A stretch of DNA of 5,586 bases from Bacillota bacterium (GTDB lineage Bacteria > Bacillota_A > Clostridia > Clostridiales > Clostridiaceae): contig JAKBFR010000146.1 of the NCBI GenBank assembly GCA_021837545.1, forward strand, positions 1 through 5,586. Reading direction: 5' to 3'. The position numbers and the translations under genes are program-made. The notes beneath the pieces were generated by a model. It saw only the letters and a list, made by a program, of their open reading frames with translations. It was not told the origin of the DNA and searched no databases. How positions within the stretch are numbered: position 1 is the first letter of the stretch; each line of letters starts with the position of its first letter. Shown piece after piece: positions 1 through 5,578 of the stretch.

Positions 1-1445
1 TTTCCATTTTGTGCATATTCTAATATAATATTATCACTTGCTTTTACTTCTGTTTCAAGAGTTGCTTTTTGCCCATTAATGGTAATTTTAGCATTAGTTC
101 CATATTCACCAAAAACAATTCTTTTACATCCATTATAATTAAATCTAACACTTTTTCCATTTTTGCTTATTAATAATGAAGGATTTATTCCAGCTTGAAG
201 TAATACATCCATTATAGTATGTTTATGTGAATTAAATAAACTAATTGGATCATTATTTAAAATCACATCAATAAAATCATTACCTAAACTTCTTATTGCA
301 GTTAAAGCTATTCCAAGAACAGTTACTCCAGCTGAACCTAATGCATTATCCGAAATACATTCTGTAACTGCTTGTCTATCTTTAATAGCAATTCTTTGAG
401 GTTGCAATTTCAACTTTTCTGCAATTGTTTCTAAAATACCTGGTGTGTGTGCTCCACCGCCTACTAAAAACACAGCACTAGGAGCTTTGTCACCATTTAA
501 TTCTAAAATCTTCTTAGATATTTCTTCTGATACTTTATTAACTATAGTTCTAACTAATTTAAATACACTATCTGATAATATTGTGTTTTCCATTCCCAAA
601 ACATCAGTATATGTTACTTCTTTTTCTTTTCCAATGGATCTTTTTATATTTTCAGCAGTATTAAAGTCAACCAAATATTCTTGAACAATAGCTTCTGTAA
701 TTTCATCTCCTGCCATTGGAACCATTCCATAAGCTGAAATACTTTCTTTATAGCTTATTGCTATATCTGATGTGCCCGCCCCAATATCTACTAATGCAAT
801 ATTTAAAAGTCTTAAATTCCTTGGTATTGCAGCTTCCATTGCTGCTATTGGTTCTAATGTTAAATTTACAACTTTTAAATTAACCTTATTCATTACTGAA
901 TAAAGAGAGTCAATTACAGACCTTGGCAAAAATGTCGCAATAACTTCTGCTCCAATATTTTGACCCTTATGCCCAATTAAATTAGATATTAAAAAGCCAT
1001 TTAAATAAAAACTTTTCACTGAATAACCAACGCAGTATAATTTTCCTTCAGTTGTAGCCGCTATTTCTTCCTCTGCTTTTTTTACAGCACTTAATTCAAG
1101 ACTTCGTATAATTTCTTTATCCACTTCTTCCTCTTCATTAAGTTCAATATCTGCTTTTACATCAACTGTTCTTAAAAATCTACCTGCTGCTGCAATAGAT
1201 ACTTCATTTAATTGTATTTGAAGTTTTTCTTCAAGATAAGCTTTAACTTTTTGAACAACTGATGCAACTAGCGTAATATCATGTATTTGTCCATCTATCA
1301 TGGCTCTTTCTTCATGTTCCAAGTATTTCTCACATACTACGTGGAACTTCTTATCCTTTATTACACCTACTGTTCCTATAATTGATCTTGTCCCTATATC
1401 TAAGGCAAAAATTATATCTTTTTGATTAAATCTTTTTAATTCCAT
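1..1445 (-). CDS. FtsA-like actin-fold ATPase with C-terminal extension (partial, 3' end missing)
   Basis: This is an ATPase of the FtsA/Hsp70/actin superfamily, probably membrane- or division-associated; the exact role in clostridia is unclear. Visible in the 481 in-window codons: phosphate-1 loop ALDIGTRS (residues 14-21), an SHS2/1C-like insertion (about 82-170) as in FtsA rather than MreB or DnaK, phosphate-2 motif VDIGAGTSDIAI (219-230) and adenosine motif VFLVGGGAHTPGI (325-337). The actin core ends near residue 390. A hydrophilic, beta-rich segment follows and is still open at base 1, so the protein is longer than classical FtsA (about 420 residues). The start at 1445 has an AAAGG ribosome site at 1456-1460 with a 10-base gap, and an in-frame stop lies a few codons upstream. 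Related long clostridial proteins are usually annotated as cell division protein FtsA. No ftsZ is visible, so I give no gene symbol. It is transcribed divergently from the membrane protein gene. Confidence 0.88.
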   Translation of the reverse strand, partial: MELKRFNQKDIIFALDIGTRSIIGTVGVIKDKKFHVVCEKYLEHEERAMIDGQIHDITLVASVVQKVKAYLEEKLQIQLNEVSIAAAGRFLRTVDVKADIELNEEEEVDKEIIRSLELSAVKKAEEEIAATTEGKLYCVGYSVKSFYLNGFLISNLIGHKGQNIGAEVIATFLPRSVIDSLYSVMNKVNLKVVNLTLEPIAAMEAAIPRNLRLLNIALVDIGAGTSDIAISYKESISAYGMVPMAGDEITEAIVQEYLVDFNTAENIKRSIGKEKEVTYTDVLGMENTILSDSVFKLVRTIVNKVSEEISKKILELNGDKAPSAVFLVGGGAHTPGILETIAEKLKLQPQRIAIKDRQAVTECISDNALGSAGVTVLGIALTAIRSLGNDFIDVILNNDPISLFNSHKHTIMDVLLQAGINPSLLISKNGKSVRFNYNGCKRIVFGEYGTNAKITINGQKATLETEVKASDNIILEYAQNG

Positions 1446-1515
1446 ATCAACACAACCTTTATTGCTTTATTTATATCCTTTTGTTATTTTTTTGATATGC
1501 CTAAATCTACTATAA

Positions 1516-1544
1516 ATTATATATTATATACCAACTTCATACAA
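1516..1544 (-). promoter_or_regulatory. Candidate promoter of the FtsA-like gene
   Basis: On the minus strand, TTGTAT (1539-1544) is followed after exactly 17 bases by a perfect TATAAT (1516-1521). A second TATAAT lies at 1523-1528. The -35 box matches the sigma-A consensus at only three of six positions; the -10 box and spacing are ideal. It would give a leader of roughly 65 bases ahead of the start at 1445. In such AT-rich DNA chance matches are common, hence moderate confidence. Confidence 0.5.
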
Positions 1545-1578
1545 TGACCTAAAGGACTTGTTTACACTTTTTTCTATA

Positions 1579-1632
1579 AAGTTCAACTAAATTCAAGCAT
1601 AATTTTATATTCTACGTAATTTAGTTAAACTT
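1579..1632. repeat. Imperfect 15-bp inverted repeat between divergent promoters
   Basis: AAGTTCAACTAAATT (1579-1593) is the reverse complement of AATTTAGTTAAACTT (1618-1632) except for one base, with a 24-base spacer. There is no adjoining T-tract, so a terminator is unlikely. It sits upstream of the FtsA-like promoter candidate, so a regulator-binding site is possible. The left arm shares a 12-mer with position 5055-5066. Confidence 0.55.
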
Positions 1633-1783
1633 GTGGTTTAATGATTATCTTACCTATAACAACAAAATATGCGATAATTTTAACTTATTTACTTATTGTC
1701 CTTCCTCTGCTAAAATGATAGGGTAATGATAGATGAGCGTTTAGCTATACTAATATATTTAACTACTGACACTTATATGAAAC

Positions 1784-1811
1784 CTGTAAAAATTATTTAC
1801 GGCACTATAAT
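1784..1811 (+). promoter_or_regulatory. Candidate promoter of the membrane protein gene
   Basis: A perfect TATAAT (1806-1811) is preceded after 16 bases by CTGTAA (1784-1789), a weak -35 box. Transcription would begin near 1818, giving a leader of about 45 bases before the start codon at 1864. The -35 mismatch may mean an activated or low-level promoter, or that the match is accidental. Confidence 0.45.
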
Positions 1812-1863
1812 ACTAATTTGTTATTCTCTTGAATGTGCCTAAAACTTAAAAAGGTGGGGTAAT

Positions 1864-2493
1864 ATGCAAAATAGATCTAATACATCTTTATTAAAAAATA
1901 CATATTTAGATGCTTATCATGCCGTAGAGGCTTGTTTAATACAGCATAATTTTGGTCTTTTATTATCAAGAAAAGTAGAAAAGCAAGTTTTTGATATTAT
2001 GATTACAGCTCAAAATCAAAAAGTTCCAGTAAAAAAACTAGAATGTCATAAAGATTTAAATCAATTTTGTGATGATTTAATAAATGAATATAATAAATCA
2101 ATTTCTATTATGCAACAAATTATTGAAGGAATATTTACTTTTTCATTACTCGTTTTCTTTTTCACTTTACTAGATGTAATATTTGAAAAAGGAGTATTAA
2201 AAAGTACATTATTAACTTGTTTATTAATCTTCATAGGGTATTTTATTTCAAATACAATTTTAAGATTTAAAAAAAGCGTTAATTCTAAAATACGACCCCT
2301 TTTGATTTTCGGAATTGTACTAATCCCGTTTGTGTTAATGTCTTTCTTAAAAAGCAAATTTGATTTATTAACTACTACCTTATCATTTCCTAATAGCCTA
2401 TTTTTAGTTCTATTAACTTGTGGAATTTCTGTAGTTTTTTACTTAATACTTTCAAAAAAATATGATTTATTTATATTTTTAAAAAGTAATTAA
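1864..2493 (+). CDS. Hypothetical protein: soluble N-terminal domain plus four membrane segments
   Basis: A 209-residue integral membrane protein of unknown function. The first about 85 residues are polar and helical; the stretch around residues 44-78 (MITAQNQK... then NQFCDDLINEYNKS) resembles the short helical membrane-associated domain of DUF1048/DUF1129-type proteins, as I remember them. Four hydrophobic segments follow at about 88-107, 112-131, 145-163 and 178-197, joined by short lysine/arginine-bearing loops, and a short tail ends in KSN. There is no signal peptide, so the N-terminus is probably cytosolic. The start has AAGGTGG at 1851-1857, 6 bases from ATG. Genes of this kind often lie beside a PadR-type regulator; none is visible here. 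It is a single-gene transcript ended by the hairpin at 2522-2565. The ORF is real by its ribosome site, membrane pattern and flanking terminator; the family link is only a resemblance. Confidence 0.8.
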   Translation: MQNRSNTSLLKNTYLDAYHAVEACLIQHNFGLLLSRKVEKQVFDIMITAQNQKVPVKKLECHKDLNQFCDDLINEYNKSISIMQQIIEGIFTFSLLVFFFTLLDVIFEKGVLKSTLLTCLLIFIGYFISNTILRFKKSVNSKIRPLLIFGIVLIPFVLMSFLKSKFDLLTTTLSFPNSLFLVLLTCGISVVFYLILSKKYDLFIFLKSN

Positions 2494-2521
2494 TTTTACC
2501 TAAAATATTTAAATACTAATA

Positions 2522-2565
2522 AATAACACCCAATTTTCAATTGATACTGAAAATTGGGTGTTATT
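2522..2565 (+). terminator. Intrinsic terminator of the membrane protein gene
   Basis: An 18-bp perfect stem (2522-2539 with 2548-2565) with an 8-base loop lies 28 bases past the stop codon at 2493. It is followed by a T-rich run broken by C and A. The upstream flank is A-rich, so the hairpin may also catch minus-strand read-through from the convergent sensor gene. Confidence 0.75.
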
Positions 2566-2620
2566 CATTATTTAATAATACTTGATTTCTATTCTTTATG
2601 TATCTAAAGCATAGATATAT

Positions 2621-2672
2621 GCAATAAAAAGATAGCAGATATGTTTATATATAAAAACTATCTGCCATCTTT
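2621..2672 (-). terminator. Intrinsic terminator of the hydrogenase-kinase gene
   Basis: In minus-strand RNA the arm from 2659-2672 pairs with the arm from 2628-2641 over 14 bp, with a 17-base loop. The one non-Watson-Crick position is a G-U pair in this orientation and an A-C mismatch in the other. A run of five T (complement of 2626-2630) follows immediately, completing a rho-independent signal about 35 bases past the stop codon at 2706. It faces the terminator at 2522-2565. Confidence 0.8.
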
Positions 2673-2705
2673 ATTTTTAGCTTTAAATTTTGGGTTTAAA
2701 AACGC

Positions 2706-4823
2706 CTACCAGTATATATCTGAAAATTCAATATCTACTGTTTCAGTACTATTTTTTTCATAAAGTATATGTTTTCCCATGTCTAAGGACAGTTTGTCGT
2801 CTTCACTGGCAAGAGGAAATATCACTAAAAATTCAGTTCCCTCATTAAGTTTACTTTTACAAGTTATAGTGCCCCCTTGGATTTCCACAAGAGATTTTAC
2901 AATAGATAGACCTATACCGCTACCTTCATTTTTCCTAGATAAACTTGTGTCAACTTTTTTGAATCTCTCAAAAATTTTTTTCTGCATTTCTTCAGGTATA
3001 CCTATTCCATCATCTTTTACACTAATAACCACGTTATGTGGATCTGTTTTATAGATATAAACCTTAATATTACCATTTTCTTTTCCATACTTCACTGAGT
3101 TAGATAACAGATTTAACATTATTCTTTCAATTAGATTAGCATCAAATTTGAAATATAATTCTTCCATTTCTGTGTCAAAGACTAAATTTATTTTCTTATT
3201 TTCTGCATAAGTTGTAATTGACAAGGTTGTATTTTCAATTACGTTTATAATATTTTCAACTATGAATAATGGTTTAAAAAAACCAGCTTCTATTCTGGAT
3301 AAGTCAATAATATTGTTAACTAATCTTATTAATCTTAAACAGTTTTGTTTAATTATTTTATTATACTTTGTAATATCATCTAGGGTTAAAGTATCATAAT
3401 ATTTCATTTCCATTTGCAAAACAGAATAAATAACATTTAATGGAGTTCTTAACTCATGAGATATATTTGTAAAGAATTCATTTCTTTCTTCTAATAAATG
3501 ATGTTCATTAATTACTTCTTTCTTATTATAATCAATGCAGTTAGACCATACATTCAATCCGTTATGAATACATTTAGCCATAGTTTTACAAGAGCCGTAG
3601 CCGCATGCTGAACAGTTAATATTTCTCGACTCTTCACTTAGCTTGTTCATTTTAATAAATATTTCATCATATTGTTTATCAGAAGGTTCGATTATATCAT
3701 CAACAATAATATTTTTGTTATATGATCTTTTAAAATCTTGAAGTTTTAAATTTTTATCCAAATAATTATGTAACCAATTAAATTTCTTCCGAATTAACTT
3801 TCCGCCTTTGTCTGTTTTTTTTATCTTCTTTAATTTATCGAATTTATAATCAACTTCATCTATAGTAGTAGAATTTGCATACTTATTACAGGTTCCTGTA
3901 CCAAAATTACAACCATAAGAACAATTAAGAATATCTACAACTAAGGGTATTTGTTTGTTGTTTTTTAAATTGTTATTATAGTCTTCAAGGTATTTATACG
4001 CATTGTGTGGACCGTTTATTTGTCTTATCCACGCATCTTTTATATGTAGCTCAATATTTTCCTTCAATCCTCCTGGTCTGCTGAAAAGAAATCCTAAACT
4101 ACAACCTATATCATCAAATTCACTTTCCTCATATTGTGATATATCAATATGGTTAGCTTCCAAATATTCTGTAAGTTTTTTAAAGGTTACATTGTATTTT
4201 ATATAACCATAAGTATTTTTATCATTAATTTCATCTGCTTTTGCCACACATGGAGATAGAAACGCAATATCATCATCTATATTCGCATATTTTTTCATAT
4301 AAATAGCTGTACACATCATTGGACTATGTACAGGTGCAAGTTTATCAATTAATTCTGGTTGATATTTTTGTATATAATTAACAATTGGAGGACATGGTTG
4401 TGCTATCATGGTATTTAAATTATCTTTTTTCATGGCTCTTAAATATGCCCAAACAGTTATATCAGCACCAAAAGATACATCATAAATAAGGTTTACCCCT
4501 AGATTTTTTAAGTAACCTAATAATTTTTTACATTCGTCAAAATTTACTATAAGAGATGGTGCAGCAATTATTGATATTTTCTTTCCATTGCATAAATCTT
4601 GAAAAAATCTTTCTGTATCATCTTTGAAGTCTCTAGCATTATGATCACAAACTTTAATACATTTTCCACAATGAATGCATTTTTCAGTATTTATTTTTAT
4701 TTTGTTATTTCCATCAACAAGGTAAACAATGTTAGCACCAGTAACTGGACAATTAGTGAGGCATTTATTACAGCCTACGCACTTTTCCTCATTTAAGTAT
4801 ATTTGTTCTACAAAGTTGTACAT
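2706..4823 (-). CDS. Sensory [FeFe]-hydrogenase fused to a histidine kinase
   Basis: A 705-residue protein without membrane segments, expected to sense H2 or cytosolic redox state and to phosphorylate an unseen response regulator. Domains in order: two [4Fe-4S] ferredoxin motifs (C15, C18, C21, C25 and C49, C52, C55, C59); an iron-hydrogenase large-subunit domain (about 80-315) with all four H-cluster cysteines, in AQPCPP (C144), LSPCVAK (C192) and NCSYGC (C301, C305); a lysine-rich linker; a further four-cysteine Fe-S module (C404, C407, C412, C429); HisKA with H456 in SHELRTP; and HATPase with N575 in the N box, DDGIGIP (604-610) and GSGIGLS (634-640). The residue before C144 is proline, where catalytic hydrogenases have the proton-relay cysteine, so fast turnover is unlikely. 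This matches group C, kinase-linked sensory hydrogenases. The start has AGGAGGA at 4831-4837. The gene ends in a short C-terminal tail after the kinase and has its own terminator. No hydrogenase maturation gene or response regulator lies in the window. Confidence 0.93.
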   Translation of the reverse strand: MYNFVEQIYLNEEKCVGCNKCLTNCPVTGANIVYLVDGNNKIKINTEKCIHCGKCIKVCDHNARDFKDDTERFFQDLCNGKKISIIAAPSLIVNFDECKKLLGYLKNLGVNLIYDVSFGADITVWAYLRAMKKDNLNTMIAQPCPPIVNYIQKYQPELIDKLAPVHSPMMCTAIYMKKYANIDDDIAFLSPCVAKADEINDKNTYGYIKYNVTFKKLTEYLEANHIDISQYEESEFDDIGCSLGFLFSRPGGLKENIELHIKDAWIRQINGPHNAYKYLEDYNNNLKNNKQIPLVVDILNCSYGCNFGTGTCNKYANSTTIDEVDYKFDKLKKIKKTDKGGKLIRKKFNWLHNYLDKNLKLQDFKRSYNKNIIVDDIIEPSDKQYDEIFIKMNKLSEESRNINCSACGYGSCKTMAKCIHNGLNVWSNCIDYNKKEVINEHHLLEERNEFFTNISHELRTPLNVIYSVLQMEMKYYDTLTLDDITKYNKIIKQNCLRLIRLVNNIIDLSRIEAGFFKPLFIVENIINVIENTTLSITTYAENKKINLVFDTEMEELYFKFDANLIERIMLNLLSNSVKYGKENGNIKVYIYKTDPHNVVISVKDDGIGIPEEMQKKIFERFKKVDTSLSRKNEGSGIGLSIVKSLVEIQGGTITCKSKLNEGTEFLVIFPLASEDDKLSLDMGKHILYEKNSTETVDIEFSDIYW

Positions 4824-4830
4824 TTATAAT

Positions 4831-4837
4831 TCCTCCT
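4831..4837 (-). promoter_or_regulatory. Ribosome binding site of the hydrogenase-kinase
   Basis: AGGAGGA on the minus strand, 7 bases from the ATG at 4823, is a near-perfect Shine-Dalgarno site. It lies immediately 3' of the structured region starting near 4842, so folding of that RNA could affect its exposure. An ACTCCTCT segment inside the structure (minus strand, 4913-4920) could pair with AGGAG of this site. Confidence 0.85.
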
Positions 4838-4841
4838 AAAA

Positions 4842-5113
4842 GCTAGTGAGTTTTATCCGATAGCTAGCATCCGTAACACTCCCACTTATTTGAAACTCCT
4901 CTTCCTAAAGTCAGAGGAGTAAGCGATTCACACTAAATCATTTTTTATGAGGCTAACTTCCTTAGGTCGTTAGCTAAGTTCAAGAAGCCAAATCTAAGAT
5001 TTGGACTTTCACTTATCTGCTTAAGTGGGAGATAACGGCTGCACACTCCTGGATAAGTTCAACTAAGATTCAGATGGGGATCAAACCCCACCTGAATCAA
5101 GTTTCACTTGATT
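4842..5113 (-). ncRNA. Candidate structured RNA upstream of the hydrogenase-kinase
   Basis: About 270 bases with far more pairing than the rest of the window. Three nested helices stack in order: 4853-4858 with 5051-5056 (6 bp), 4867-4874 with 5035-5042 (8 bp, one mismatch), and 4879-4888 with 5022-5031 (10 bp, perfect). They enclose hairpins 4895-4902/4913-4920 (8 bp), 4952-4957/4969-4974 (6 bp) and 4988-4994/4998-5004 (7 bp, three-base loop). Outside lie the strong hairpins of 5067-5113. A local hairpin 5010-5015/5022-5027 competes with the 10-bp helix, and GCTAG/CTAGC (4842-4846/4864-4868) competes with the outer ladder. The minus strand is favoured by a G-U pair in the 13-bp hairpin and by the gene downstream. 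It could be an untranslated leader, an independent RNA or an omega-RNA-like end of a mobile element. I recognise no known riboswitch core or T-box. Confidence 0.5.
5067..5113 (-). repeat. Two overlapping strong hairpins
   Basis: Hairpin A pairs 5067-5079 with 5086-5098 (13 positions, six-base loop). As minus-strand RNA all 13 pair, with one G-U; as plus-strand RNA the same position is A-C. Hairpin B pairs 5095-5102 with 5106-5113 (8 bp, three-base loop). They share 5095-5098, so both cannot form in full. Neither is followed by a T-run, so a simple terminator is unlikely. Confidence 0.75.
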
Positions 5114-5185
5114 TGGAGTTACTAGAAATGCTTGTCTACACTTAACAAAAACTACTTTGCAATATTTACTGTGTTTTCTATACAT
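5081..5185 (-). pseudogene. 34-residue ORF, possible transposase remnant
   Basis: ATG at 5185 begins MYRKHSKYCKVVFVK and ends with TGA at 5081-5083, inside the loop of the 13-bp hairpin. An AAGGAG lies at 5199-5204, 13 bases upstream, longer than ideal. The basic, tyrosine-containing start followed by VVFVK is faintly like the N-terminus of IS200-type TnpA proteins, whose HUH motif would be expected nearby but is absent. It may be an internally deleted transposase start joined to the 3' end of an element, a leader peptide, or chance. Confidence 0.25.
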
Positions 5186-5226
5186 AGCTATCTTTACTCT
5201 CCTTAAAGGTATATTTCTATTTTAAT

Positions 5227-5246
5227 AATGGCATTTTCTTGCCATT
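5227..5246. repeat. Small hairpin beside the palindrome
   Basis: AATGGCA (5227-5233) pairs with TGCCATT (5240-5246) across a six-base loop. Perfect 7-bp arms next to the longer palindrome suggest a paired element end or a compound operator. Confidence 0.5.
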
Positions 5247-5255
5247 TAGTACTAA

Positions 5256-5288
5256 TTATAACCATAAGTATATCACTTATGGTTATAA
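5256..5288. repeat. Perfect 14-bp palindrome with 5-base spacer
   Basis: TTATAACCATAAGT (5256-5269) and ACTTATGGTTATAA (5275-5288) are exact reverse complements around ATATC. With no T-run on either side this is not a typical terminator. It fits a dimeric-regulator operator or a subterminal hairpin of an IS200/IS605-type end. Its position, about 450 bases upstream of the sensor gene at the far edge of the structured region, favours the latter. Confidence 0.7.
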
Positions 5289-5570
5289 AATGAAAATAAT
5301 TTGAAATATCTTGAAACTCCCCTTTTCTGTTTCTTTAGGAAAATAAATAAAGTTCGTCTATTGATTTTGTTAATCCAACATTAAATTATTATTATTATTT
5401 CCAGTACTATTTTTATTGCTCCAATCATTATGAAGTAAACATTTCCTTTTCCTTTATCACCTTGCCTTAGCCATAAATTTAAACTTTTATAATATGATTA
5501 GACCACAAAAAGCTGACAAATATTATCCAATTAGAATTTAATGATATAATAGTACTATAAAATTAAAAGT
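5289..5570. other. Gene-poor spacer, no convincing feature except a right-end promoter
   Basis: Stops are frequent in all frames. A minus-strand stretch from about 5477 to 5379 reads as short pieces of plausible peptide (starting MAKAR and soon stopped), but I cannot assign it to a family. A five-copy ATT run lies at 5385-5399. No convincing minus-strand promoter for the structured RNA or sensor gene was found. Confidence 0.6.
5523..5550 (+). promoter_or_regulatory. Candidate promoter for a gene beyond the right edge
   Basis: A perfect TATAAT (5545-5550) follows TTATCC (5523-5528) after 16 bases. It points toward the AGGAG site at 5574-5578. The -35 box is weak, so this rests mainly on the -10 box and on position. 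Confidence 0.45.
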
Positions 5571-5573
5571 ATG

Positions 5574-5578
5574 AGGAG
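5574..5578 (+). promoter_or_regulatory. Ribosome binding site of a gene starting just outside the window
   Basis: AGGAG is followed by eight bases to the window end, so a start codon at about 5587 would be correctly spaced. An ATG at 5571 also opens a frame to the edge, but it has no good ribosome site upstream and overlaps the AGGAG, so I favour the external start. Confidence 0.5.

Larger units (their letters stand above)
1446..1863. other. Divergent intergenic region, 418 bp, no gene
   Basis: I find no credible coding sequence here on either strand. The region separates two divergent genes and holds a promoter candidate for each (1516-1544 minus, 1784-1811 plus) and an imperfect inverted repeat at 1579-1632. 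It is AT-rich with scattered stops. Its length is generous for two simple promoters, so additional regulation is possible, but no known operator or riboswitch motif was recognised. Confidence 0.7.
4842..5300 (-). mobile_element. Possible decayed, non-autonomous IS200/IS605-type element
   Basis: Inferred from layout: a perfect 14-bp palindrome near one end (5256-5288), as in IS200/IS605 ends; a short ORF with a ribosome site just inside it that cannot encode a full transposase; and a compact multi-helix region at the other end, where such elements carry the guide (omega) RNA. No intact TnpA or TnpB, and no HUH or RuvC motif, remains. Both boundaries are approximate and no target duplication is expected for this family. 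An IStron or an unrelated repeat are alternatives. Confidence 0.35.

Noticed and set aside
445..684. Plus-strand open frame of 79 codons
   Set aside because: Lies antisense inside the FtsA-like gene, has no ribosome site and no recognisable protein character.
2061..2357. Minus-strand open frame of 98 codons
   Set aside because: Antisense to the membrane protein gene, which has a good ribosome site, membrane pattern and terminator; the frame is a shadow.
2779..3054. Plus-strand open frame antisense to the kinase domain
   Set aside because: Overlaps the clearly conserved HATPase motifs on the other strand; no independent support. The same holds for 4003-4206 and 4599-4796.
5067..5098. tRNA-like arm or c-di-GMP/T-box type riboswitch
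   Set aside because: No cloverleaf, anticodon arm or CCA end; no T-box GGUGG-type core with specifier stem; no GEMM-like conserved loops.
4853..5113. CRISPR array
   Set aside because: The repeats are inverted arms of different sequence, not regularly spaced direct repeats.
5385..5399. ATT microsatellite as a functional repeat
   Set aside because: Only five copies in very AT-rich noncoding DNA; expected occasionally by chance.
5379..5477. Degenerate minus-strand gene beginning MAKAR
   Set aside because: Two stops follow immediately (TGA TAA), the readable pieces are short and low in complexity, and no family could be recognised.
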